Positions 1 through 5,978 of a stretch of 7,970 nucleotides of DNA are shown here, one piece after another; the first letter of the stretch is position 1, and each line of letters starts with the position of its first letter. The notes beneath the pieces were generated by a model. The model was given only the letters and a program-made list of their open reading frames with translations. It was not told the DNA's origin and did not search any database. This DNA is from Actinomycetes bacterium (GTDB taxonomy: Bacteria; Actinomycetota; Acidimicrobiia; Acidimicrobiales; Bog-793), in NCBI GenBank assembly GCA_021821585.1, contig JAKACF010000134.1, positions 1-7,970 of the forward strand, read 5' to 3'. A program made the translations under genes and the position numbers.

Positions 1-1
1 G

Positions 2-637
2 GTAGACGGCCTCGGCAGCTCCGAGTCGGGTTCGGTCGGAAGCGCTGTCGCCGAGCAGCCCGGCGAGGCGGCGACGGCGCGGTTCCGGCTCGGGGACCAC
101 GTGCGGGTCCTCGACGACGACAACCGGGACGTGCTGCCCGGCTCGGGGAGGGCCGGTCGCCTGGCGGTGAGCGGTCACCTCCCCGTCGGCTACTACAAGG
201 ATCCGGACAAGACGGCGGCCACCTTCCTCACGATCGACGGGCGGCGCTTCGTCGTCGCCGGCGACTGGGCGACCGTCGAGCTCGACGGCTCCATCACCTT
301 GCTCGGGCGGGGCTCGGGCTGCATCAACACCGCCGGGGAGAAGGTCTTCCCCGAGGAGGTCGAGGAGGTGCTGAAGCGCCATCCGAGCGTCCGGGACGCC
401 TCGGTCGTCGGCGTGCCCGACGAGCGCTTCGGCGAGGCGGTCATCGCACTCGTCGAGCCGGAGGAAGGCGCCCATGTCGACGAGGAGGCACTGGTGGCGC
501 ACGCCAAGGCCCACCTGGCCGGCTACAAGGCACCGAAGAGGGTCCTCGAGATCGCCCAGGTGGCGCGCCATGCCAACGGCAAGATGGACTACCGCCTCAT
601 GGCACAGGTGGCCCGCTCGGAGCTGGAGCACCGCTGA
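2..637 (+). CDS. Acyl-CoA synthetase (AMP-binding, ANL superfamily), C-terminal part, 5' truncated
   Basis: The reading frame is open from the left edge, so the gene starts outside the window; 211 residues are visible. Enzymes of this family use ATP to adenylate a carboxylic acid and then form its CoA thioester in the cytoplasm. In fragment numbering, DGLGSSESG at residues 2-10 is the end of the adenylate-binding motif, AGDWA at 86-90 carries the ribose-contacting Asp88, and LLGRGS then CINTAGEKVFPEEVE at 100-121 is the hinge and A8 core. The C-terminal small domain follows, with NGK at 192-194, where Lys194 is the expected adenylation lysine. The wording around CINTAGEKVFPEEVEE resembles the actinobacterial FadD branch acting on fatty or steroid-derived acids, but the substrate cannot be read from this half. 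The last 13 codons overlap the convergent MFS gene by 41 bases. The family assignment is secure; the substrate is unknown. Confidence 0.93.
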   Translation, partial: VDGLGSSESGSVGSAVAEQPGEAATARFRLGDHVRVLDDDNRDVLPGSGRAGRLAVSGHLPVGYYKDPDKTAATFLTIDGRRFVVAGDWATVELDGSITLLGRGSGCINTAGEKVFPEEVEEVLKRHPSVRDASVVGVPDERFGEAVIALVEPEEGAHVDEEALVAHAKAHLAGYKAPKRVLEIAQVARHANGKMDYRLMAQVARSELEHR

Positions 638-2096
638 CCGGGGCCGTCGGCACCGGCACGTCCTCCAGCCCGAACCGCTCGGCAGTGCGGCGCGCCGTCC
701 GGTTCGCCCAGGGCGTGGTCGTGACCAGCCCGAGTGCCACGACGAAGGCCCCGCATGCGGTGAGGACGAGCCAGGCCGGATGGGTGGCGTCGGCGAAGCC
801 GGCTCCGATCGAGCCGCCGCCGAGCACGCCAACGGCGATCGCACCGGTGACGGCCACGCCGAGGGACTGGCCTACCTGCCGGCTGGTCGACGCCACGGCG
901 CTGGCGGCACCGGCCTGGCTGGCGGGCATGCCGGAGACCGCAGTGGTCGCGAGCGGCGTGTTGACGAGCCCGATCCCGACGCCGAAGACGACGTAGGCGA
1001 GAAACAGATGGGGGAAGCTCGTCGACGCCCGCAGCCCGCTCAACAAGAAGGTTCCGACCGCGATGCCGGCGCCTCCGAGCAGCAGCGACGGCCGGGCGCC
1101 CGACCGTCCGACGAGCCTGCCGGAGAGGGGGGCGACGAGCACCATCGTCGCCGGCATGGGCAGTGTGTCGAGGCCGGCGCCGAGAGCCGAGAGGTGGCGG
1201 ACGTCTTGGAGGTAGAGCGTGTTCAGGAAGAGAAAGCCTGCGAGTCCCGCGAATGACACGATGGCGATCACCGTGATGCCGGAGAAGGGCGCGCTGGCGA
1301 AGAAGCGCATCTCGATGAGGGGGTCGTTCATCCGCCGCTCGTGCGCGACGAGAAGCGCGAGACTCGCGAGCGCGAGCAGGAACAGCGAGAGGATGAGCGG
1401 GGAAGCCCAACCGCCGCGCGGGCCCTCGATGATGCCGTACGTGAGGCTGGCGAGCGCCGCCATGATGAGGAGCTGGCCGATGGGATCGGGACGGCGGCTG
1501 CGCGATCCCCGCGACTCGGGCACGAAGTACGCCGTGAGCGCGACGGCGGCGAGCCCGACCGGGATGTTCACCCAGAAGATGGAACGCCAGCCGACCGACT
1601 GCACGAGCAGGCCGCCGGCGACGGGCCCGAGAGCCATGCTGATGCCGAACACCGCCCCCCAGATCCCGATCGCCTGCGCCCGTTCCCGCGGATCGTGGAA
1701 GGTGTTGCGGATAATCGACAGCGCGACGGGGTTCAGCATCGAGCCGCCGACGGCCTGCATCATGCGGAAGGCGATGAGCCAGCTGAGGCTCGGTGCCAGG
1801 CTGCAGGCGAGCGAGCCGAGGGTGAACAACAGGAGGCCGACCTGGAAGACCCTCCGCCGGCCCAGTCGGTCTGCGGTCGAGCCCGACAGCATGAGCAGGC
1901 TGGCGACGACGAGGGTGTACGCGTCGACCGTCCACTGCAGTCCCGAGACAGTGGCGTGAAACTCTCGCCCGATCGACGGCAGCGCCACGTTCACGATGGT
2001 GTTGTCGAGCCCGACGATGAACAGGCTCATGCAGCAGATCGCGAGGATGCCGACGCGGCGCGACGACGACTCCGTCGGGCCCGGGCTGCCGGTCAT
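597..2096 (-). CDS. MFS multidrug efflux transporter, DHA2 (EmrB/QacA-like) family
   Basis: This 499-residue inner-membrane protein should be a proton-driven exporter of drugs or other small molecules. The first helix contains LDNTIVNVALP (residues 30-40), the signature of 14-helix DHA2 exporters. Motif A is GSTADRLGRR (72-81) in the loop between helices 2 and 3. The antiporter motif C lies around FGISMALGPVAGG (150-162) in helix 5, followed by WRSIFWVNIPVG. Length and the many hydrophobic segments fit the family. The C-terminal tail (about 475-499) is Pro/Ala rich and runs antisense to the acyl-CoA synthetase end. The ATG at 2096 is chosen because it sits just before the first helix; upstream sequence in the frame is Arg/Glu/Gly-rich noise antisense to the next gene. 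An AGGAG lies 15 bases upstream, which is too far for a good ribosome site. No TetR or MarR regulator is adjacent, and the substrate is unknown. Confidence 0.93.
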   Translation of the reverse strand: MTGSPGPTESSSRRVGILAICCMSLFIVGLDNTIVNVALPSIGREFHATVSGLQWTVDAYTLVVASLLMLSGSTADRLGRRRVFQVGLLLFTLGSLACSLAPSLSWLIAFRMMQAVGGSMLNPVALSIIRNTFHDPRERAQAIGIWGAVFGISMALGPVAGGLLVQSVGWRSIFWVNIPVGLAAVALTAYFVPESRGSRSRRPDPIGQLLIMAALASLTYGIIEGPRGGWASPLILSLFLLALASLALLVAHERRMNDPLIEMRFFASAPFSGITVIAIVSFAGLAGFLFLNTLYLQDVRHLSALGAGLDTLPMPATMVLVAPLSGRLVGRSGARPSLLLGGAGIAVGTFLLSGLRASTSFPHLFLAYVVFGVGIGLVNTPLATTAVSGMPASQAGAASAVASTSRQVGQSLGVAVTGAIAVGVLGGGSIGAGFADATHPAWLVLTACGAFVVALGLVTTTPWANRTARRTAERFGLEDVPVPTAPVSGAPAPSGPPVP

Positions 2097-2102
2097 CTCG
2101 GA

Positions 2103-3992
2103 ATGCTTGCACTCCTGGCCGCGATGTCGATCGCCGTGTTCTCCCGCGTCTGGCTGACAGGGCACCCCACTCGCACGGTCATGTGCCCCTGCGGCGACAC
2201 CGGCCAGGCGGTGTGGTTCATGGCCTGGGTGCCGTACGCCCTCGATCACCTGCACAACCCGCTGTTCACGAACCGCCTCTTCGCAGGCCAGGGTGGAGCC
2301 GACCTGCTCGCGAGCACCTCCTATCTCCTCCCGAGCTTCGTGCTCTCGCCGGTGACGGCCTTCTTCGGCGCCACGGCAGCCTTCAACGTGGCAGAGACGG
2401 TGGCGCCGGTGCTCTCGGGCTTCTCGATGTACCTCGCGACCGGCCGGCTCAGCTCGCGCTGGGTGCCCCGGGCCGCCGCCGGCGTCCTCTACGGCTTCTC
2501 TCCGTTCCTGATGCAGGCGGAGACCCAGGGCCACCTCAACCAGAGCTGGTTGTTCTTCCCTCCGCTGCTGTTCCTCGTCCTCCACGAGATCCTGGTCGGC
2601 AGGAGGCGCTCGCCGGCGGCGGCTGGCCTCTTGCTCGGCCTGCTCGTCGCGGCCGAGTACTTCACCGGGGCCGAGCCTCTGGCGATGACGGTCCTCGGGG
2701 CCGCAGCAGGGCTCCTCGTCGCCCTCGTGCTCGCCCCACGGGCGGCCTTCGCCCGGCGGAGGCGGATCCTCGTCGCGTTCGGCACCGGGGTCGGCGTGTC
2801 GGCGGTGACCCTCGCCTACCCGGTGTGGTTCATGCTGCGCGGCCCCCGTCACGTCGTCGGTCCGCCGTGGCCTGCCATCGGCCTGTACGGCGACTCCCCC
2901 TGGACCTCGGTCCGACCTGGGAGCCACGTGCACGCCGGGTCCGCCTTCGCCCGGCTGATCGGCTACTTCGGCGCGACGGGTCCGGCGCCCTCGTACCTCG
3001 GCATCGGGCTCGTCGTCGTCGTCGGGCTCTCGCTCCCGCTGTTCGTCGTCCTGAAGCGCAAGGTCGCCTGGCCGATCCTCGCGGCGGGCCTGTTCTGCTG
3101 GGTCCTCTCCTTCGGTGTCTTCCTTCTCCCGTTCTCGTCGCACTCCGCCCAGTGGTGGCTGCTCTGGCGGTACCTCGACCGGGTCCCGGTGCTGGCGGAC
3201 ATCACCCCGGGGCGCTTCGCCCTCGTCACGTTGTCGGCCGCCTGCCTCCTCGTGGCGCTCGGGCTCGACTCCGTCGCGACGGTCCTCGCCGATGGGCTCC
3301 GACGGGTGCCACGTCACCGGTCGAGCCGCCGGGTGCTCGGGCCCCTGGCCGGCACCCTCGCCACCGTCGGACTCGCCGCGGTCGCCTGCCTGCCGGTGGC
3401 CGAGCAGTACAGCTTCCCGCTCGTCATGCACCCGGGAGAGATCCCCGCCTGGTTCCGGACGGAGGCCCGGCGCCTCCCGCCGGCCACCTCCGTGCTCACC
3501 TATCCCTACGCCTCCTCGGACGTGCCGGATGCGATGTACTGGCAGGCGGCCGATGGGCTCGGCTTCGCCCTCGTGGGTGGGCGGGCGCTCATCCCAGGTG
3601 CCGACGGCCGGCGCTCTGAGCACGTCGACCCGCTCCGCGGCACCAACGGGCTCCTCTACAACGACTCCTTCGGCGCCGGCCTGCCGCCGCCGCCGACGGG
3701 GGCACAGGTGAGCGCACTGCGGTCATCCCTGCGGCACTGGGGGGTCGACCTCGTCGTCGTGGTCGCCGACGGTCGAGCGCCGACCTGGGCGGTCGCCTGG
3801 TTCGCCGAAGCCCTCGGCGTGGTCCCGACCCTCTCGGAGCGGGCGGCCGTCTTCCCTGTGGCGGACGCGGCCGCCAGCCCGAGGATGCTGCCGGCGGCGG
3901 TGATCCGCCGGTGCGATTCCGAGCCGGGCTCGCCGGTGGGCATCGTCGCCACGGTCCGCTGCCTGCGCCCCCACTTCCCCCGCCGTCCCTGA
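2103..3992 (+). CDS. Polytopic membrane protein, GT-C glycosyltransferase-like, function unknown
   Basis: 629 residues from the ATG at 2103. I see about 11-12 hydrophobic segments up to residue 420 (roughly 1-20, 66-86, 88-106, 112-127, 137-155, 161-180, 182-202, 211-235, 290-308, 311-333, 362-385, 402-420). A soluble, probably extracytoplasmic domain follows (about 421-629). After helix 1 there is a loop with CGDTGQAVWFMAWVPYAL (Asp32) and then NPLFTN. An acidic residue in the first external loop is characteristic of GT-C lipid-linked-sugar transferases, and this wording recurs in uncharacterised actinobacterial membrane proteins. The C-terminal domain has IPAWF, YPY, DAMYWQAADG and HWGVDLVVV, again typical of that uncharacterised set. 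I infer a cell-envelope glycosylation role; no activity is shown. No Shine-Dalgarno precedes 2103, so translation may be leaderless. ATG 2124 is an alternative start, while ATG 2181 would delete helix 1. The 5' end lies 6 bases from the divergent exporter gene. Confidence 0.85.
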   Translation: MLALLAAMSIAVFSRVWLTGHPTRTVMCPCGDTGQAVWFMAWVPYALDHLHNPLFTNRLFAGQGGADLLASTSYLLPSFVLSPVTAFFGATAAFNVAETVAPVLSGFSMYLATGRLSSRWVPRAAAGVLYGFSPFLMQAETQGHLNQSWLFFPPLLFLVLHEILVGRRRSPAAAGLLLGLLVAAEYFTGAEPLAMTVLGAAAGLLVALVLAPRAAFARRRRILVAFGTGVGVSAVTLAYPVWFMLRGPRHVVGPPWPAIGLYGDSPWTSVRPGSHVHAGSAFARLIGYFGATGPAPSYLGIGLVVVVGLSLPLFVVLKRKVAWPILAAGLFCWVLSFGVFLLPFSSHSAQWWLLWRYLDRVPVLADITPGRFALVTLSAACLLVALGLDSVATVLADGLRRVPRHRSSRRVLGPLAGTLATVGLAAVACLPVAEQYSFPLVMHPGEIPAWFRTEARRLPPATSVLTYPYASSDVPDAMYWQAADGLGFALVGGRALIPGADGRRSEHVDPLRGTNGLLYNDSFGAGLPPPPTGAQVSALRSSLRHWGVDLVVVVADGRAPTWAVAWFAEALGVVPTLSERAAVFPVADAAASPRMLPAAVIRRCDSEPGSPVGIVATVRCLRPHFPRRP

Positions 3993-4022
3993 GCTCCCCA
4001 CGGCCACCGGCAGCAGCCACCC

Positions 4023-4046
4023 GACCCGGGTCAGAGGTCCGGGGTC
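4023..4046. terminator. Weak hairpin in the convergent gap, possible terminator
   Basis: The 52-base gap between two converging genes contains the palindrome GACCCGGGTC (4023-4032). It can also pair CCCGG (4025-4029) with CCGGG (4039-4043) around a 9-base loop. There is no T tract on either strand, and the element runs into the stop codon of the DUF3224 gene. The position is where a bidirectional terminator would be expected, but the structure is short and could arise by chance in such GC-rich DNA. Confidence 0.22.
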
Positions 4047-4449
4047 AGATGCTGTACTCCAGTTCGTAACGGTGGGTCCCGTCCTCGTCGACGGTGAGGT
4101 GGAGCGCGCCCGTCATGCCCTCGAGCTCGCCGCGGCCGGAACCGGGCACGACCTCGTACTGCAGCACCTGCGAGCCGCCGAACATCGACCCCAGCTGCTG
4201 CATCACGAACTCACCTGTCTGGCCGCCGAGGCGCCCGCTCACCGTCTCGATGGCGACGTAGCCTGCGGCGCCCTGCGTCGGATCCCCGGCGGACAGCATG
4301 ACCCCGGCACCGACGGCTTCGAGGTCGCCTCGGAAGGTCTTGGTGAAGTCGAATCTGGCGACGGCTCCGGAGAGCTCGGGCGAGGACGGCGACATCTGGA
4401 TCTCGAAGGTCCCCCGCGCGATCGTCCTCACCGGCGCCACTGTACGCAC
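4045..4449 (-). CDS. DUF3224 domain protein
   Basis: A 134-residue soluble protein with no signal peptide or membrane segment. It matches the DUF3224 pattern throughout: an N-terminal ARGTFEIQ strand, FTKTFRGDLEAVG, then AGYVAIETVSGRLGGQTGEFVMQQ, VVPGSGRGELEGMTGAL and the C-terminal YELEYSI. Gly-rich turns alternate with strands, as expected for the small beta-barrel fold of this family. The biochemical role of DUF3224 is unknown. The start shown is GTG at 4449; a second GTG at 4440 would give a product beginning MAPVRTIARGTFEIQ, which fits the usual family N-terminus at least as well. Neither has a clear ribosome site. The gene begins 40 bases after the acetyltransferase stop on the same strand, so it may be the third gene of that operon. 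Confidence 0.87.
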   Translation of the reverse strand: MRTVAPVRTIARGTFEIQMSPSSPELSGAVARFDFTKTFRGDLEAVGAGVMLSAGDPTQGAAGYVAIETVSGRLGGQTGEFVMQQLGSMFGGSQVLQYEVVPGSGRGELEGMTGALHLTVDEDGTHRYELEYSI

Positions 4450-4489
4450 CGCCCGGGACCCAGACGCTGGACGTCGCAGCTGACGCGCC

Positions 4490-5104
4490 TCACGCCGCCG
4501 GCAGGACGGTCGGATCGAAGCGGTGCTGCTGCTCCTGCCATCGGGACCGGGTCATCCGCCAGATGCAGTTGACGCCTTCCTCCCCTGGAGCGAGCGGCTC
4601 GTCGGCGGGAACCTCGGCGGCGAGCTCGTAGCCGAGCCGGCGGGGGACCGCCCGGCTGCGGGCGTTCGCCCGGTCGTGCCAGATCTCGACCGCCGCCGTG
4701 TCCGGGCTCTCGAAAGCGAACGTCGTCAGCAGGTGAGCGGTCGCCGAGGCGATGCCATGTCCGACGAAGCCCTGGTCGAGCCAGTAGCCGATCTCGAGGA
4801 CACCAGGCCCGCGCCGCTGGTGCAGGCCCGAGCTGCCGGCGGCTTCGCCCTGGACGAACACGCCGCATATCCAGTCGGTCCCCTCCCGGACGAGCTCGTC
4901 CCAGCGATGGACGAGGGCGTAGCGGTCCTCGATGCGGGCAGGCTCGGCCGCCACCCAGGGCATCCACGGCCGCAGGTGCTCGAGGTTGCGGAGGACGAGC
5001 GACTGGAGCACAGGAACGTCCTCGGGCCGCCAGGGACGCAGCACGAGCTCGCCGGCTCGCAACTCGTCGACCGGCGGCAGCCTGACCGTCGGTGCCGTGC
5101 TCAT
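4490..5104 (-). CDS. GNAT N-acetyltransferase, RimJ/RimL type
   Basis: 204 residues, a normal length for the RimJ/RimL branch, which transfers acetyl from acetyl-CoA to N-terminal amines of ribosomal proteins or to small-molecule amines. The N-terminus has the usual LRPWRPED (residues 22-29) and HLRPWMPW (43-50). The core strand is EIGYWLD (104-110), followed by the acetyl-CoA pyrophosphate loop GFVGHGIAS (112-120), a variant of the Q/RxxGxG/A motif. NARSRAVPRRLGYE (147-160) then gives the typical last helix and strand. The ATG at 5104 is chosen because its ATGA overlaps the stop of the upstream membrane protein gene, implying translational coupling; no independent Shine-Dalgarno is seen. The longer open frame upstream is antisense to other coding sequence and not protein-like. 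The actual substrate cannot be assigned. Confidence 0.92.
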   Translation of the reverse strand: MSTAPTVRLPPVDELRAGELVLRPWRPEDVPVLQSLVLRNLEHLRPWMPWVAAEPARIEDRYALVHRWDELVREGTDWICGVFVQGEAAGSSGLHQRRGPGVLEIGYWLDQGFVGHGIASATAHLLTTFAFESPDTAAVEIWHDRANARSRAVPRRLGYELAAEVPADEPLAPGEEGVNCIWRMTRSRWQEQQHRFDPTVLPAA

Positions 5105-5442
5105 GCCATGAGCAGCAGCAAGGCGGCGGGTATCCCGACCAGGACGAATGCCATCTCTCCTCGCAGCACCGCCTGCCAGGAGCTCCGTCCCTCGGTCTTT
5201 GTGTGCCAGGCCGTGAGCCCCGCCGCGACCGGCCCGGCGATGCCGAGCACCGCGAAGATCCCGAGCCACAGCGGTCCGGTCGCGTGGTGGGCCTTCGCCT
5301 GGATGTCGTCCAGTGAGTCGGCGACTGCCGCCACGACCTCGACGTAGGCAGCGGCGACCAGGACCGGGAGGAGCACGAGGGAGCCGACGACCCCGCTGCG
5401 GGTCGGGGCGAGAGAGGTCTCGAGGTGGGGAGCACCTGCCAT
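5101..5442 (-). CDS. Small three-helix membrane protein, unknown function
   Basis: 113 residues with three hydrophobic segments (about 18-40, 57-79 and 96-113) and a short acidic/His stretch (SLDDIQAKAHH, residues 43-53) between the first two. No family signature is recognised. The ATG at 5442 is preceded only by a weak GGGTG, but it is the sensible start before the first helix. The stop codon overlaps the acetyltransferase start by four bases (ATGA), so the two are almost certainly co-transcribed and translationally coupled. This is the first gene of a putative three-gene minus-strand operon. The last helix runs to the very C-terminus (LLLLMA). A link to acetylation is possible only by neighbourhood; nothing in the protein shows it. 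Confidence 0.8.
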   Translation of the reverse strand: MAGAPHLETSLAPTRSGVVGSLVLLPVLVAAAYVEVVAAVADSLDDIQAKAHHATGPLWLGIFAVLGIAGPVAAGLTAWHTKTEGRSSWQAVLRGEMAFVLVGIPAALLLLMA

Positions 5443-5515
5443 GCACCCATTGTCGCGTCATCGCGCACGGCCCTCTCCGGCCGTCTCCGGTGCTTCCTGT
5501 GAGCCACTAGGATCT

Positions 5516-5541
5516 GCAGGTCGCAGTGATCGAGGACCTGC
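5516..5541. repeat. Inverted repeat GCAGGTC/GACCTGC between the operon and the tRNA genes
   Basis: Perfect 7-base arms at 5516-5522 and 5535-5541 are separated by 12 bases. It lies in the 147-base non-coding gap between the start of the minus-strand membrane-protein operon (5442) and tRNA-Asp (5590). It could be an operator for the minus-strand operon or the tRNA promoter, or a hairpin in the tRNA leader. No function can be shown from sequence. Confidence 0.35.
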
Positions 5542-5589
5542 CCGTTCGCATCCCGGGCTGGTGGGACCCCGAGGTGCTCGGCCCAGCTG

Positions 5590-5667
5590 GGACCTGTGGT
5601 GCAGCTCGGAGTGCACGCCGGCCTGTCAAGCCGGAGGTCGCGGGTTCAAATCCCGTCAGGTCCGCCA
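5590..5667 (+). tRNA. tRNA-Asp (GTC)
   Basis: A complete cloverleaf is visible. The acceptor stem pairs GGACCTG (5590-5596) with CAGGTCC (5657-5663), with discriminator G5664 and an encoded CCA (5665-5667). The D stem is GTGC/GCAC (5599-5602, 5613-5616). The anticodon stem CCGGC/GCCGG encloses loop CTGTCAA with anticodon GTC at 5625-5627. The T arm is GCGGG/CCCGT with the canonical loop TTCAAAT (5645-5651). G as discriminator base with a GTC anticodon is the normal aspartate identity set. A tRNA-Phe gene follows 76 bases downstream on the same strand. Confidence 0.98.
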
Positions 5668-5699
5668 GTGTGACGCCCCCGTGCGGGAGGGAGACCCGG

Positions 5700-5728
5700 T
5701 TCTCGGGGACGCCCCGGCGCGGTACGCT
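5700..5728 (+). promoter_or_regulatory. Candidate sigma-70-type promoter for tRNA-Phe
   Basis: TTCTCG (5700-5705) and TACGCT (5723-5728) are spaced by 17 bases and resemble actinobacterial -35 and -10 elements. A transcript would begin near 5735, about nine bases before the tRNA. The -10 keeps the TAxxxT core; the -35 is weak. The spacer also contains a small hairpin, CGGGG/CCCCG (5704-5708/5712-5716), that could act after tRNA-Asp. Co-transcription of both tRNAs from upstream remains equally possible. Confidence 0.38.
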
Positions 5729-5743
5729 CTCTCGCGACACCAC

Positions 5744-5819
5744 GGTCGGGTAGCTCAGTTGGTAGAGCGCGCGCCTGAAAAGCGCGAGGTCACCGGATCG
5801 ACGCCGGTCCCGACCACCA
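5744..5819 (+). tRNA. tRNA-Phe (GAA), with A at T-loop position 54
   Basis: The acceptor stem pairs GGTCGGG (5744-5750) with CCCGACC (5809-5815), with discriminator A5816 and encoded CCA (5817-5819). The D stem is GCTC/GAGC with a GG-containing loop. The anticodon stem CGCGC/GCGCG encloses CTGAAAA with anticodon GAA at 5777-5779, and A discriminator plus GAA fits phenylalanine. The T stem ACCGG/CCGGT (5792-5796, 5804-5808) is perfect, but its loop reads ATCGACG, so position 54 is A rather than the near-universal T. All stems are otherwise intact, which argues for a functional gene rather than a pseudogene. Confidence 0.97.
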
Positions 5820-5833
5820 AAAGAGGTCCGGTC

Positions 5834-5877
5834 GAGCCCCCGCCTGCCAGCATGGTGCGGGGCCGCCCCGGGGGCTC
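5834..5877 (+). terminator. GC-rich hairpin downstream of tRNA-Phe, candidate terminator
   Basis: Perfect 8-base arms GAGCCCCC (5834-5841) and GGGGGCTC (5870-5877) flank a 28-base insert that can fold further. The element begins 14 bases after the tRNA CCA end. There is no T tract behind it, so it is not a classic intrinsic terminator, although actinobacteria often use hairpins without a U run. It may alternatively mark the 3' limit of the tRNA precursor. Confidence 0.38.
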
Positions 5878-5944
5878 CGAGATCCAGGTGGCAGTCCCAG
5901 ATCGGTCACGCCTCCCTCCCGGGGTCCGCACCGGATGTCCTCGA

Positions 5945-5964
5945 CCGACTCACAGCCGAGTCGG
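5945..5964 (-). terminator. Hairpin just after the DUF4232-like gene, candidate terminator
   Basis: A perfect 7-base stem, CCGACTC (5945-5951) with GAGTCGG (5958-5964), encloses a 6-base loop. It lies 14 bases beyond the stop codon of the minus-strand gene ending at 5979, where transcription of the sigma/membrane-protein operon should end before running into the tRNA genes. No T run follows on the minus strand. Position and stem quality support the call; lack of a U tract weakens it. Confidence 0.42.
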
Positions 5965-5978
5965 GTCATCCACAGCCA

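Noticed and set aside
1341..2102. Upstream plus-strand extension of the GT-C-like gene frame
   Set aside because: The extra 254 residues are charged noise antisense to the exporter's conserved helices; no start codon or ribosome site supports it.
2097..3623. Upstream minus-strand extension of the exporter frame, which would give a protein of about 1000 residues
   Set aside because: The extension is low-complexity Arg/Glu/Gly/Pro sequence antisense to the GT-C-like gene, with no domain. The frame stays open only because stop codons are rare in this GC-rich DNA.
4490..5442. Toxin-antitoxin reading of the membrane protein and acetyltransferase pair
   Set aside because: The acetyltransferase is a full-length RimJ/RimL type rather than a compact TacT-like toxin, and the partner is a three-helix membrane protein with no DNA-binding domain.
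5105..5461. Longer start for the acetyltransferase
   Set aside because: The added residues are Arg/Gly-rich and overlap the membrane protein in another frame; the GNAT domain begins right after ATG 5104.
5744..5830. Integration (att) site at the tRNA-Phe 3' end
   Set aside because: No repeat of the tRNA 3' end was found elsewhere beyond a 9-base chance match near 7760, and no integrase or mobile gene is present.
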